NCBI RefSeq assembly: GCF_016808335.1
Contig: NC_053146.1
Span: 24,050,637 to 24,114,636, forward strand
Source: Panicum virgatum
Lineage: Eukaryota; Streptophyta; Magnoliopsida; Poales; Poaceae
DNA: 64,000 bases
Direction: 5' to 3'
Below are positions 1-10,503 of this stretch, piece after piece. Numbering within the stretch: position 1 is the first letter of the stretch; each line of letters begins with the position of its first letter. The position numbers and the translations under genes were made by a program. The notes under the pieces are model-generated. The model was not told where the DNA came from. It saw only the letters and a list, made by a program, of their open reading frames with translations, and searched no databases.

Positions 1-101
1 TGCTCCGGAGTCAAAGGCGGAGGCATCGGGATCCCAGTACCCTGGTTGTTCTGACCCTGCTGCTGGCCAGAACCTGAACCGGTGCTCCTGGTGTTCACCA
101 T
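1..101 (-). CDS. Gag N-terminus of K3 (partial)
   Basis: The start codon is the CAT at 99-101 read on the minus strand, and translation begins [16 protein letters not shown], as in the gag of K1. Only 33 codons are inside the window and they are open. Gag is the structural protein that packages element RNA into cytoplasmic particles. The rest of gag-pol lies beyond the left edge, so whether this copy is intact cannot be judged. Confidence 0.85.
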   Translation of the reverse strand, partial: MVNTRSTGSGSGQQQGQNNQGTGIPMPPPLTPE

Positions 102-655
102 CTGATTTGAACAAAAGATTTCACGAGTAAGGATATTGCAGGAATAAACTCAGATGGATATGATAACTCTTTGCGGAAAAAGACTCAGCCATGATAAAGT
201 AGACAGGATAGAGTTGACTGTTTTACCCCCAACGATCTAACTCATTTTATTAATTAGTTAACTTTAACATCTGAGTGATTTTCTTTAAACAAATTTAAAC
301 TACTAAGCTATACAATCAGTCAAAAATCCAAATCAAGCATGTAGCATAATAACAAGCAGACAATTTTCACGACTTAGCCGAGTTTAGCAAAAGACTCGAC
401 TAACACAACGCGTCGCAGAACGTGCTATCGCATTATTATAAAAAGGTCACCTAGCTATGCTCATGGTGGTCAGATGACTGATTCAGGCCAAAATCTACGA
501 AACTTATCTTCAGAGAGAGAAAATCAAGGCAAGACTGGTAAAAGCCATAGAAGTCAAGGGGTATAATAGTAAAATAGTTTCAGCAGTCAAGGATTGGAGA
601 GAAGGAGTCCTAAAACTCGACCAGTTCTATCTAGGCTTCGTCCTACAGTCGATAT

Positions 656-668
656 GGCTCTGATACCA
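656..668 (-). other. Primer binding site of K3 (tRNA-iMet type)
   Basis: The minus strand reads TGGTATCAGAGCC three bases after the LTR end. This is the classic plant retrotransposon match to the 3' end of initiator methionine tRNA, which primes minus-strand DNA synthesis. The stretch 102-655 is untranslated leader with no ORF that I recognise. Confidence 0.85.
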
Positions 669-671
669 CTC

Positions 672-3600
672 TGTAACACCCGGTTTATAAAAGAACATAA
701 ACCGAGCAATCATATACGTGCCAGGATCAAGTCACACGTATATACAACAGAATGAACAGTATATCATAGCACATATCACGAATAAGACATAATAAATCGA
801 AATACGAATGTTATTTATTACACTAATGACAAAATGTCTGATACAGCGGAAGCGAAGTACAATATACGATAAAGCTCTCTGAAGCTGAAGCAGGGCGCCA
901 CAGGGACGTCGACTGGGAGACGAAGCACCTAGAAGTCCTCGTAGTCCTGGTAGCGCTGGACGAACTCCCTCGAGTCGGCAGGAACTGAGCAGCAGTAGCA
1001 TAGCCAAGAGGAAAAAGTAGAGAAGAGGCAAGAGTGAGTACACAACTTGTACTCAACAAGTATAATACAAACTATGGGGCTCTAGGCTGGCTGACTCAAC
1101 TGCATTAGCTTTTAAGTGTTGGCAAAGTTTTATTAAAGCTATTTACTACGAGTTGATGAATTACCATTAACCCAGTTACATAGTAATTAATCAAGTTTAG
1201 TCATGATACTACTGAGAACCAAAACCAAGACCAAGCCACCAAGGTAACCCCGAGAAGCACCTCCCTCGTCGGAAGGAGATAACTTCACTAATCAAAAGGA
1301 GGATCTGGGCCGCTCATAACCGTGAGCACGGCTAGTATACCAGTTTTACACTCTGCAGAGGTTGCACATCTTTACCCACAAGTCGTGAGCTACGCCAGTT
1401 GTTCATCACACTTCCTTAGGTGAGATGGCCAGCGACTCACTACGAGGCCTTTAAAAAGAATCTCGTTGGTAAGGCGTAACCGCGAGAGTTAGGTCGGCGA
1501 CGATGGGGCCCACCTCCGGGGGTACAAGCACAGGAGCGCAATCCAAGCACAGACCAAGCCGGAGGAGCAGGGACCATTGAAGCTTACTACTCTTGCCCCG
1601 CAGGTAAGTTACTCCAAACCAAAAAGATCTAGTTATTACGCCAAGTCTATCCCATTCTAGCCTTGTGGTAGCGCTGTTGTCCCAGGTTGTCGCTCTATGA
1701 ACCGGTCCTTATGGAGAGTGGCCAACCAAGCACTAAGCACCGTGCTGGCCCCCTAAACCATGTTTCTAAAAAAACATCTTTTAACGAGAAGTGAGCCACT
1801 CAAGCCACACAGAGTGCCACTCTCAGAATTAAGTTCAAGTAAACCATTAATCAAATTAATTTAAAAAGGACCAGAGTGTGTTATGGCGCAGCAACCTAGC
1901 ACAACTAACCAAAATGCAACCCAAAGGTATATATAAAGGATGTAAACTGGCTAGGAAATCCTTATAGGCATACAGTATTAAAATGCAGTATGAAATTGTA
2001 TTTAAAAGTGATAGGTGGTTCATGTTATACTTGCCTTCCTCGTACTGCTCTGGCTGCTGCTCAAAGTGCTCGGAAGACGGCTGCTCCTGGTACTGGTACT
2101 GGGGCTCCTCAGATGTATCAACGTCTACTCACGAACACATGGCCAAAACAATGCACAACAATAAGCATACAAGCAAACACTAACAAAAAGCTAAGAAACA
2201 GTACATCATTACATAATAACAGCACATTAAACTAGTCTAAAACTATTCTACGCGTCACAACGATCGCGTGGATATAAAGAGCGCTAAAAACGGAGCTAAA
2301 ACGCATTTTCTAGGCTAAAAACAAGTTCTAGGGGCTTATTTGTAAGAAAACTGGAGTTTCAGGGGCTTTTCTGCTAAAACCGAGGGCTAAAACGTAATTA
2401 TACTATAGATCCAGGGTCTGACACGTCAAACTTCCAAGGGTGGACGGCGGGTTCAAAATCCTGGAAGCTCAGGGGGCTGCGTGCTAAAATTTGGACTAAA
2501 CCGCAAATTCTTTTAACTAAGGGTGGACTGCGGGTTGAAACTCGGAAAACTAAAGGGCTCTTTAGCAAAAAGTACCGGCCGAACCGGTATCTTTGATTCT
2601 GGGCCGTCGGATCGCGATCTGGCGGATCAGATCGGATCGGCCCACCTTCTAATCGGGGCCGTTGAATCGGGATCTAGCGGCTCAGGGCGAAAGGGGGCGA
2701 CGGCGGCGGCGCTGGTCGCCGGGGAAACCAAATCCCGCGGCGGCGCTTCACCGGAGATGCCCAATCCGGCACTCCGGGGGCTATTTGGGATGGGGTTTGG
2801 CCGTGGAGCTCCCTTGCGGCATGGGTAATCCACCTAGGGGGTGAGTTGGGTTTGGGGAGGTCCCGAGCATGAAGTTCGGCGACCATGGCGGCTCGGGGCG
2901 GCGAAGTTCGCCGGCGGGTGAGGTGCTGACCTCAGGAGCGGGTTAAAGGCCAAGACAACTAGCGCAAATGAAAGGGCAGGATGTTGTGAGGCTCACCGAG
3001 CTTGGAATTGGATGGGGGAGTGGTGCAGCGGCGTCGGCGTCGTGCTCCGGCAGCGGTCGCGGGCGGCGCTTCGCGGTCCGGGTTGCTGCGGTGGTCCTCC
3101 GGGCTCGCTGAGTAGCTGAAGAGGTCCGCGCAGTCCCTGAGTAGGCAGTCCAGGGGTCAGAGGGGTGCGGAGGTCGCCGGCGGCGGCAATTGCTTGGGAA
3201 CCCGCTTACCTGCGGTGGCGCGGAGCTATGGCACGGCGGAGCGAAGGGAGGCGGCGGCTAGGGTTTGTGCTGCGGAATGGGAGGGCGCAGGGGCTCCGCG
3301 GGGTCAATTTAAGGACCGGGCGGGGATCTTGGGGAGGCGTGCCCCCGATGGAAACTCGCCGGGGATCTCGGCGTGACGGTTGCGGGCGTTGCGGAGGAGG
3401 AAGGAGGAGCTGACTAGCGGGCCCGGGCTGGCAGCGAGAGGAGAGGGACGCGGGCGACGCGGGGCTAGCGGCTGTAGGCGCTGACGTGCGGGCCCGGGAG
3501 CGCAGCGGCTGAGGCGCGTGACGCGTTCTGTGGCGCGAGGCGAGCGGGCGGGGCAGGCCGCAGCGTGGGCCCTTGCGAGTGGGCCGCGCGCAGGGTGACT

Positions 3601-3958
3601 GGGCCGCCAGAAAAGGAAAGGAGATGGGGCCACGGGGAAGAAAAGGGAAACGGGTTGGGCTGGGCTGGGTTCGGGCTGGTTTCGGGTTTCTATTTTCTGG
3701 TTTTCTTTTCTATTCTTCTCTTTTCTAAATCTAATTCAACCAAAGTTTGAATTCAAAATTGAATTTGAATTCAAACCACACTCAAATAAAATTATGCACC
3801 AGCATGAATGCAACAAAAATTTAAACCTATGATAAATTTTAATTATTTAGGAACAAAAAATTAGATTAAATGCCATCTAAACACAATAAACCTTAGAAAA
3901 TTTAACTAAAGCCAATTTAATTTATAATAAATACTGAAATTTAAATTAGGGTGTTACA
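672..3958 (-). repeat. 5' LTR of K3 (about 3.3 kb)
   Basis: The LTR is 3287 bp. It has an AT-rich end at about 3700-3958, a very GC-rich block at about 2580-3650 and a moderately AT-rich remainder. Short ORFs in the GC-rich block occur on both strands and shift between copies, so they are not called as genes. It aligns by eye with both K1 LTRs (18916-22221 and 27401-30920) and, inverted, with the K2 LTR. It lacks the roughly 214-bp deletion of the left K1 LTR: the motif cttacctgcggtgg near 3208 matches the segment kept only in the right K1 LTR. Confidence 0.9.
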
Positions 3959-5288
3959 TGCACAAATGCAACAACTAGCCCTGCATAGATATTATGAAAG
4001 GCAGAACCCAAAACAACCATTCTAAAGGGCATCTATGAGGGGAAACCCTAAGATGGTTGTAAGACTCGTAGCGACTTAGCACACCGGATGAAAGACCTTG
4101 GAGATATCAAGGACGAGCATGGCTTTTGTGATGAATTAGAACAGAACTTCATGCTCATGGAGTGAGTGGTTTGATCTCCGGATAGAGCAACTCGAGAATG
4201 TTCATGGCCCCATAGCGAAAGAGGATGTGTAACTCTGTGGGCCAAATGAACGATTACGAGTTTGGTCATGAGGGAGTTGAGTTTCTTTCAATTCTCCCCT
4301 CCTTAGGTAGGAGTCTTTGCATTTCATCAAAGATGAATGTGGTGGCAAAGCAATCCATCCTAAGCTTCCAGTAGAAGTTCATTTGATAGGAAGGGTGAAC
4401 ATAACTTCTATTGGGCATTAATCAAAATCAAGGAACAAGACGTGAGTTTTGAATACTTGATTTGATTGGCATCGATCGGAAATCGAGGATTGAATGTAAA
4501 TTTATGTCACTCGATTCGATCGGTATGTCCCTATGATCCCTTGACCAAAAAGGTGAGTCCTGTGGACTTATAACATGGTGGTCAAGGTCAAGGCATATTC
4601 CTCGGTGAAGCACCTCGGAGTTTGCCTTAACACGGGAATATGATGGGCTTCATATGGAACCTCTTCCAGGGAGTTGTGGTTGAGATAGACGAGTCATAAA
4701 AAATGACCCATTTTCTTCCAATCACTCCTTCCTCAACATTCCTTGAGACATGGTTTCAAGGAAAATTAAGAAGAATGCACCATAAACGAATCTGGGGGGT
4801 AGGATTTGCATGAAGCGCTTGTTCTCCCAAGATTCTGGCTGTTCAGGAGAGGTTCCTCTCAACAAAATTATAGGGATACTTGAGATGAAAGCTCGAATTC
4901 TACTGATGGATGTCCTCAGTTGCTCAAAGCGTTCTCCTCCTCTCGTAGATGATGATAAGGAAGCTCACAGGTTAACCTTGAGAAGGAGGGATTTTCCTGA
5001 ACTAGCTCTGTGAGGGATGGGTCCCATAGCCGGATGCGGGACAAGGTCCAGAGAGGATGGCTCTAAAGACTCACCCCAAAAGGGTCGAAAGGTGTGTACG
5101 AGGATAACCTTCCACGGGTAGCGGGGGTGGAGGTAGAGATAAAGAAAGCAAAAAAAGATACGATGATGATGAGGGCGGCATGGATCAAGGTAGAGGTAAG
5201 GAAAGAAGAAAAAAAGATAAGAATTTTTTTATTTTGAAAAAGAAAAGATACGAGGACCAACTAGATTCGAAGTTAGAACAGCAACCGT
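3959..5288. other. Internal region of A1 without a recognisable gene
   Basis: Several short ORFs occur on both strands, the longest about 70 codons. None resembles gag, protease, reverse transcriptase or integrase. It may be a long 5' untranslated leader or a non-autonomous element. Purine-rich microsatellite-like DNA (gaaagaaaaaaagataag type) lies at about 5135-5250. Confidence 0.6.
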
Positions 5289-5306
5289 TCCCCGGCAACG
5301 GCGCCA
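5289..5306 (-). other. Primer binding site of A1 (Athila/tRNA-Asp type)
   Basis: The minus strand reads TGGCGCCGTTGCCGGGGA seven bases inside the LTR end (ACCCAACA). This sequence is the established primer binding site of Athila/Tat-group elements, and it fixes the orientation of A1. Confidence 0.9.
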
Positions 5307-5313
5307 GAAAGCT

Positions 5314-6529
5314 TGTTGGGTATTTTAACAATGCGAAATAAATCCACAAGCGCACGGATACCGTCGTAGCTTTCACCCGTGAGTATTCAAGGGTATCGTA
5401 TCCACAAGGAACGTGTGTACTCTAACTCCTAACTTAGTCGGTCCAAGGACACAACAGGATATGTGGCGAGGATGGAGAGGATTCCTGCGGTAGCACTAAT
5501 GATGAGCTAAAGGTCGATCTCTCGGGCAAAATACTCGTTTCGGGCACCGGCTTACCCCTGAAATGGTCAGGAGACTCCGGCCAACAGCTCTACGCTATAT
5601 CCGAACGTGGAGGACTACGAAGGACTGACATGGCTGTCACCACCTGCGGCCTACCTCATAGACCGTGGGATATAAGGCAAACGAAGGTAACCCTTAGCCC
5701 AGACACCATGTCAGCGCTACCGATTACTACTGCAGTCTACCTATGTCTGTTAACCCATAGCAAACTACAGCACTCCGTATAAATACGAAGCGAAGAACCG
5801 TGAGTAAGAGAACTGATCTCACTCAAACAAAAGTGCTATGCAATACAAGAATCATAAATACTAACTTACTCATACCAGAGGAAGCCAGCATCCGTAGAGG
5901 TACAAGACCGGAGAAGACCGCCGACTGGCCCGGCGCTTCCCCGAACAACTCCTCACTCTCCTCCTACTCTAAGCACTAGCCTAGGCAGGGCCTCGCCTTA
6001 GCATTGGAGCACTACATCTTCAAGTGAAGGAGGAAGAGGTCCCTTGGTGGTGTGTGAGAGGGGGTGAGGGAGGCCCCTTATATAGTGCTAATAGGTCGGT
6101 TCCCACCCCCAATAAATATGGAAACATAGTGCACCGCCTTGGAGTGGATAGGATCAAGTTTCCTGCCAAAGAGGAGGCCGGTTGGCGCCAGAAAGGGTTC
6201 GGCCGACCCTGTGGTTCGGCCGACCCCCGGGCGCCGCCTCTCGCACCGCCTTTCGTTTTGGACACTGCCAGGTGGGCCCCCAACTTTTGTATGTCAGTGC
6301 CGGGGCTTTGTTTGTTAGTTTTCTCTGTCAAATGGACCCATTTTGAAGGTGAAACGCGGGATGGGATCTTCTGTGTGTTTTTCTCTGCGTTCACTTGTGT
6401 TTTCATCATATTTCACCAGTGGGTGCCTGCAGATCATAATTCACCAAAGCTCATGGAATTCGTTAGTAATAACTCCTACCACTACTGTCGATGTTCATTT
6501 TTCATGTCATTCTGCAGGAGTTGACGGCA
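5314..6529 (-). repeat. 5' LTR of A1
   Basis: About 1.2 kb, running from TGTTGGGTAT (plus strand) to gttgacggca. The inner boundary is firm because of the primer binding site. The outer boundary is inferred. A short ORF at 6024-6524 on the plus strand is fortuitous. Confidence 0.65.
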
Positions 6530-7626
6530 TATATTTTAGACTTAACAGCGGTCAACAATTGCGCGGTCCGCGAAGTCATTGAAGATTTGGACTGCATAGT
6601 ATTTGAGGAGGAGACTTCCGACACAACAATGTAATAGGATGGTGGGCGAAGCCACATTGGTAGTTGTGTCTTTGCCGGTTTTGGCGAAGATGTGTTTGTA
6701 ATTTGACACCTTTGTATTGTATGTGGAAAACTAGGCACAGCCCCTTGTATTCGCATTTTTTATTTGCGAAGTGTGATGTCTTGCGTCTCGTGCCTGAGTG
6801 ATTGATTTGTGTGCGAAGCACCACCCCCCTTATGCCTTGTGTTTGGCGATATTTTGGGGGTGCTCGACTCTGCAAGGACGCAATGCTTATGATCGCGAAG
6901 CGCTGCCCCCCTCCCCTTTGTGTACATGGAGGGTGGGGCGCACCAAAAATGTCGATGCATTCATGGGGGGTTAGTCCCCGGCATTTCGAGCTTCGTCGTG
7001 ACAGAAAGGTAATGTGCCTTCGGCGGTTCGTTCTGAAGGACTTTTCTTTAGGGGGACCTTCGGCTCTTTAGCACACATAGGTGGGTCCTAGCCTTCGGCT
7101 TTTGCACGATAGGACTTTCCATTCCTTCGGCGCTTTCCGCGAAAGCACTTTTCTGTAGGGGGGACCTTCGGCTCTTTAGCACGCATAGGTGGGCCCTAGC
7201 CTTCGGCTTTCGCGCGATAGGACTTTCCTTGCCTTCGGCGCTTTGCGCGAAAGGATTTTACGATTGAAATTTTTGTGAAATGAAGCCTATGGGTGCTTCG
7301 GGCCGTTCGGCTCGCGAGCCCTGGGCTTACTTCTCCAAGTGTTATTCACTTGCAACACGCCGATGACTCCCCTTTTCACTATGACAAAGAGGGATAGACG
7401 CTTCGGCGCTGTCTTTGTGTGCGTTGCTATGTTTTCTAGGGACCTTGTTTATATTTCACAATGGGTTACATTGGGTTTTCGCCTCGTTATAAACCTCACA
7501 CCTTCGGCAACCAAAGAGATTGCGCGAAGGCTTCCCCTGTGAGGAAAAGAGTATGGTCCCTTCGGTACATGATGTAAACTTGTTGCGAAGGAAGAGCTTA
7601 CAATTTATTACAAAAATTGAGAAAAA
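6530..7626. other. 3' untranslated region of T1
   Basis: About 1.1 kb between the integrase stop and A1. There is no plausible coding region. It is rich in the motif ccttcgg and its complement, and it contains a 108-bp tandem duplication listed separately. Tat-lineage elements are known for long, repeat-bearing 3' regions, which fits. Confidence 0.6.
7029..7256. repeat. 108-bp tandem duplication in the T1 3' region
   Basis: The block containing gggggaccttcggctcttta at about 7051 recurs at about 7159. The following gtgggtcctag at 7081 recurs as gtgggccctag at 7189. Both pairs are offset by 108 bp. The two copies differ at several bases. Confidence 0.85.
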
Positions 7627-9292
7627 CTAAATATAATAACGCTGGAGCATGTCCTTGTTCCAAGAGTATGGGTCTTCGACCCCATCGAGGGTGCGAAGCC
7701 TGCACGCTTCAGGTCTCGCCATCGAAGTGACCAGGAATGATCCTTCCCACTTGCTATGCATCTTCCCCTTCAGCTTGTTCTTCAGGATGTGGCAAAACAC
7801 GAGATCACCCTCTTTGATCTCCCTCGGCCTCACTTTCTTATTGCACCACCTTCGGGTCTCCTCCTGATATCTGCCAAGGTTGATAGCTTCTTGGGTTTTG
7901 ATAGCTTGGATTGCATCGATAGTTAGCTTCATGTCATCGTCGGGATTCTTTGTTCTGTAGGACCCATGCCGAAGCTCCATTGCTTCTTCGCCATAGAGGA
8001 GCTTGAAAGGTGTATGCTTTGTTGCCCGCGACTCTATTGTATTGTGTGACCAGATGACCTTCGGCAGTTCATCTACCCATTTGCCCTTCGGCTGTTCTGT
8101 GATTTTTTTCTTTATGCCTATGAAGATGATGTCATTGGCCCTTTCCACTGCCCCGTTGGACTGTAGGTGGTACACCGAGGTGAAGCACAGCTTGGTTCCC
8201 AACCGAGAACAGAACTCTCTGAATGTGGTGCAATCAAATTGTTTGCCATTGTCAACGGTGACCTCCTTCGGGACGTCGAAGTGGCATACAATATTCTGCC
8301 AGAAAAACTTCTGTAGGGCTACGGCTGTAATGTCTTGGAGCGCCTTGGCCTCGTTCCATTTCGAGAAGTACTCCACTGCCACTGCTGCATACTTGTAATT
8401 GCCCGGAGCGCTGGGCAGGGGACTGACGATGTCGATGCCCCATCGGGCGAGGGGCCACACCGGAGGTATGAGGTGGACTTCGTCTGGGGGAAACTTGCTA
8501 TAGTGGGCGTGCTTTTGGCAATTGGAGCATGTGCGAACAACCTCGTGAGCATCTGCCACTACCAAAGGCCAGTAGAAACCTTCACGAAAAGTTTTTCCCA
8601 CCAGGGCCCTTGTGCCAATGTGCGAAGAGCACGTGCCTGAATGGATCTCCTGTAACAGCTGCCTGCCTTCGGTTTGCGAGATGCATTTCAACAGTGGTGC
8701 ACAGACACCCCCTCAATACAAGGCTTCATTGATGATTGAGTAGTTGCGTGCCCGGAGAGACATTTGCTTTTCCTCCTTCTCATCCTCCGGGACGAAGTGG
8801 CCTTGAAGGTAAGCCATTATAGTTGATCTCCAGTCCTCGCTAGAGATAGCGTTGACGAACTTTGCTGGCTCATCAGCACAATTGACGGAGCTGCGCTTAA
8901 GCGTTTCAAAGAACACATCTGGAGGTAGTGGGTCATTTTCTGCTGCAACCTTCGCCAAGACATCTGCTTGCTTATTCTGCAACCTAGGGAAGCTTGGAAC
9001 ACTGAAACCAAGAAAATATTTTTCCATGCTTTGCACCGCTGCCAGATATTTCGCGAGCTCCGGATTGAGCGCTCTCTAAGTTTTGCCAATGTAGTTTGTG
9101 ATGAGCTCCGAATCTGATCTGATGGACTACCTTATCGCTCCAAGTGCTCAGGCTTTGCGGAGACCCAGAAGCAGGCCTTTGTACTCGGCCACGTTGTTTG
9201 TGCATCTTGCGAAGTCGAGCCTAGCTGCATACTTGAGTTGGGTTCCCGAAGGTGCTGTGAGAACTGTCGAAGCTCCGGAGCCGTTCTTGCAA
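7627..9292 (-). pseudogene. T1 pol, 3' half: RNase H end and integrase
   Basis: A 354-codon open stretch (7627-8691) carries the integrase. It has the HHCC zinc-binding region (H-x3-H missing strict spacing, then CSNCQ), core motifs around WGIDIVSPL, VDNGKQFD and NGAVERAND supplying the D,D,E residues, and a C-terminal tail ending in LQRYYI. Upstream, 8713-9036 keeps the linker (NKQADVLAKVAAENDPLPPDV type). About 9037-9292 keeps RNase H fragments such as NNVAEYKGLLLGL in a frame broken by stops. The protein is interrupted by T2 at 9292 and resumes at 43496. Integrase joins element DNA to the chromosome, but this copy cannot make a full polyprotein. Confidence 0.85.
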
Positions 9293-9297
9293 TATGC

Positions 9298-9883
9298 TAT
9301 TGGTGTTTACCGCAAGCCTGCTCAAGGATATCCTTAGCAGTAAGGTTTTTAGGTAGGGATCGATTGCTCTGGAACTCGATGGTGTAAGGAACACAAAGAT
9401 TTAGATAGGTTCGGGCCGCGAGTTGCGTAATACCCTACGTCCTGTGTGGTGGTTTGTATTGCCTTAGGTGTTGATGTCTCCTGAGGGGGTCCCTGCCCAC
9501 CCTTATATATTTGGGGGGGCCAGGGTTACATGGAAAGTCCTAGCCGAGTATAGTTGGAGTCCTACTCAAGGTTTTAAATCACCGGCTAAGATGTTTAGCG
9601 GCAGAGCTGCCGCTACGGCGTTTAGCGGGCTATAGCCGGCTTTAGCGGGCTAAATGCCATAGCGTTTGGCCTTCCTAGAAGCTATAGCCGTCTATAGCGG
9701 AAGCTATAGCTGGCTATTTAAAACCTTGGTCCTACTACTATACAATCGGGTAGTTTTCTTTGTACTGCAGCTAGTTCTACGCCTATTCGGGTAGTTACAA
9801 GAGAGGTAAGGTACATCCATGAGCTATCCCTTACTCTAGAAGATTCTATGCCTATAAGCAGTCCCGCTACCCCGGGTCTGACA
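9298..9883 (-). repeat. 3' LTR of T2, split by a MITE
   Basis: The LTR is 586 bp, or about 416 bp once the 162-bp MITE and its 8-bp duplication are removed. That equals the 5' LTR at 43075-43490. The outer end has mutated from TGTCGG to TATTGG, and the other end is CTGACA. Confidence 0.92.
9567..9728. mobile_element. hAT-type MITE in the T2 3' LTR
   Basis: A 162-bp non-coding element with inverted ends CAAGGTTTTAAAT / ATTTAAAACCTTG. It is flanked by the perfect 8-bp duplication gtcctact (9559-9566 and 9729-9736), which the other T2 LTR has only once. The interior is made of repeated tagcggc / ctatagc motifs. The 8-bp TSD indicates mobilisation by a hAT transposase. Confidence 0.92.
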
Positions 9884-10503
9884 AGCCCTCGAGCTCTTCG
9901 TAGCCAAGTCCTGCAGGCGTCGAGTACTTGGCCGAGCGTCTTTGAGTACTTCGAGTATTCAGAACATCCTTCTAGTTGCTTCTGAGTCTTCCTTCAGGTA
10001 CGTCGAGTAGTCCTCCAAGTACTTCTGGTTGCTTCGAGGCTGTGAGGTGCTCAAGCCCCGAAATCTTGATCATATATGGTGCGCGAAGTACTCGCGCTCC
10101 ATATGGAGTAGCCCCCGAGCCTTAGGTTGAATCACAGAATCAGACGGAGGGTCATTTCAGTCTTTTTCCTTCATTATTTTCTAAAAAAAATTGAAAAATA
10201 AATCTCTGATGCACATATCCCGCAGCCCCCGAGTCTTGAATTTAAATCTCTCAATTTAGATTTAAGAATCAAAAACTCATGAAAAAATTTATGATGAAAC
10301 TTTTCCGTGAAGGAAACAATCCTTTGATCTTCTAGGTATTCACAAAATTGCCATAAGAGACCATATAAACCCGTTCGGTAACTCCTAGGGTTTTTATCCT
10401 TTTGACTCCTGGCCGCCGTCAAATTCAGATTTACACTTCCCAACTGCCTGTGACATCTATTAGCCTCTCTTGTAACTCCCGAGCCGAAACTCGTGACATT
10501 GAA
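9884..10503. other. T2 region between 3' LTR and antisense ORF
   Basis: Non-coding sequence with repeated cgagtact / agtacttcg motifs. No clear polypurine tract is visible next to the LTR. An apparent ORF on the minus strand (10174-10785) is fortuitous, because it overlaps the better supported plus-strand gene. Confidence 0.5.

Larger units (their letters stand above)
1..3958 (-). mobile_element. K3: Tekay/Del-lineage Ty3/gypsy element, 5' part only
   Basis: This is a minus-strand LTR retrotransposon entering from the left edge. Seen: the first codons of gag at 1-101, an initiator-Met-type primer binding site beside the LTR, and one complete LTR at 672-3958 with TGTAACACCC at one end and GGGTGTTACA at the other. 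The gag start and leader are nearly identical to those of K1 (26730-27400), so both belong to one family. The base after the LTR begins tgcac, the candidate TSD; its partner lies outside the window. It is inserted in the internal region of the Athila-like element A1. The lineage call is by homology to K1, which has a chromodomain. Confidence 0.9.
3959..6529 (-). mobile_element. A1: Athila-like Ty3/gypsy element, 5' LTR plus leader
   Basis: The minus strand shows an LTR (5314-6529) followed by a 7-bp spacer and a perfect Athila/Tat-type primer binding site. The internal region then runs left until K3 interrupts it at 3958. No gag or pol similarity is visible in the 1.3 kb available. The other LTR must be outside the window. 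A1 appears to be inserted in the 3' region of T1. The right boundary (gacggca, 6529) is inferred from the TG/CA rule and is less certain than the left one. Confidence 0.7.

Noticed and set aside
6024..6524. 166-codon plus-strand ORF
   Set aside because: It lies inside the A1 LTR, antisense to the element, with no recognisable domain.
7019..7260. Possible CRISPR-like spaced repeats
   Set aside because: It is a two-copy 108-bp duplication in a plant retrotransposon; there are no short uniform repeats with unique spacers.
9304..9310. T2 LTR start placed at tgtttacc (9304)
   Set aside because: Starting six bases earlier gives the TSD tatgc and matches TGTCGG in the other LTR.
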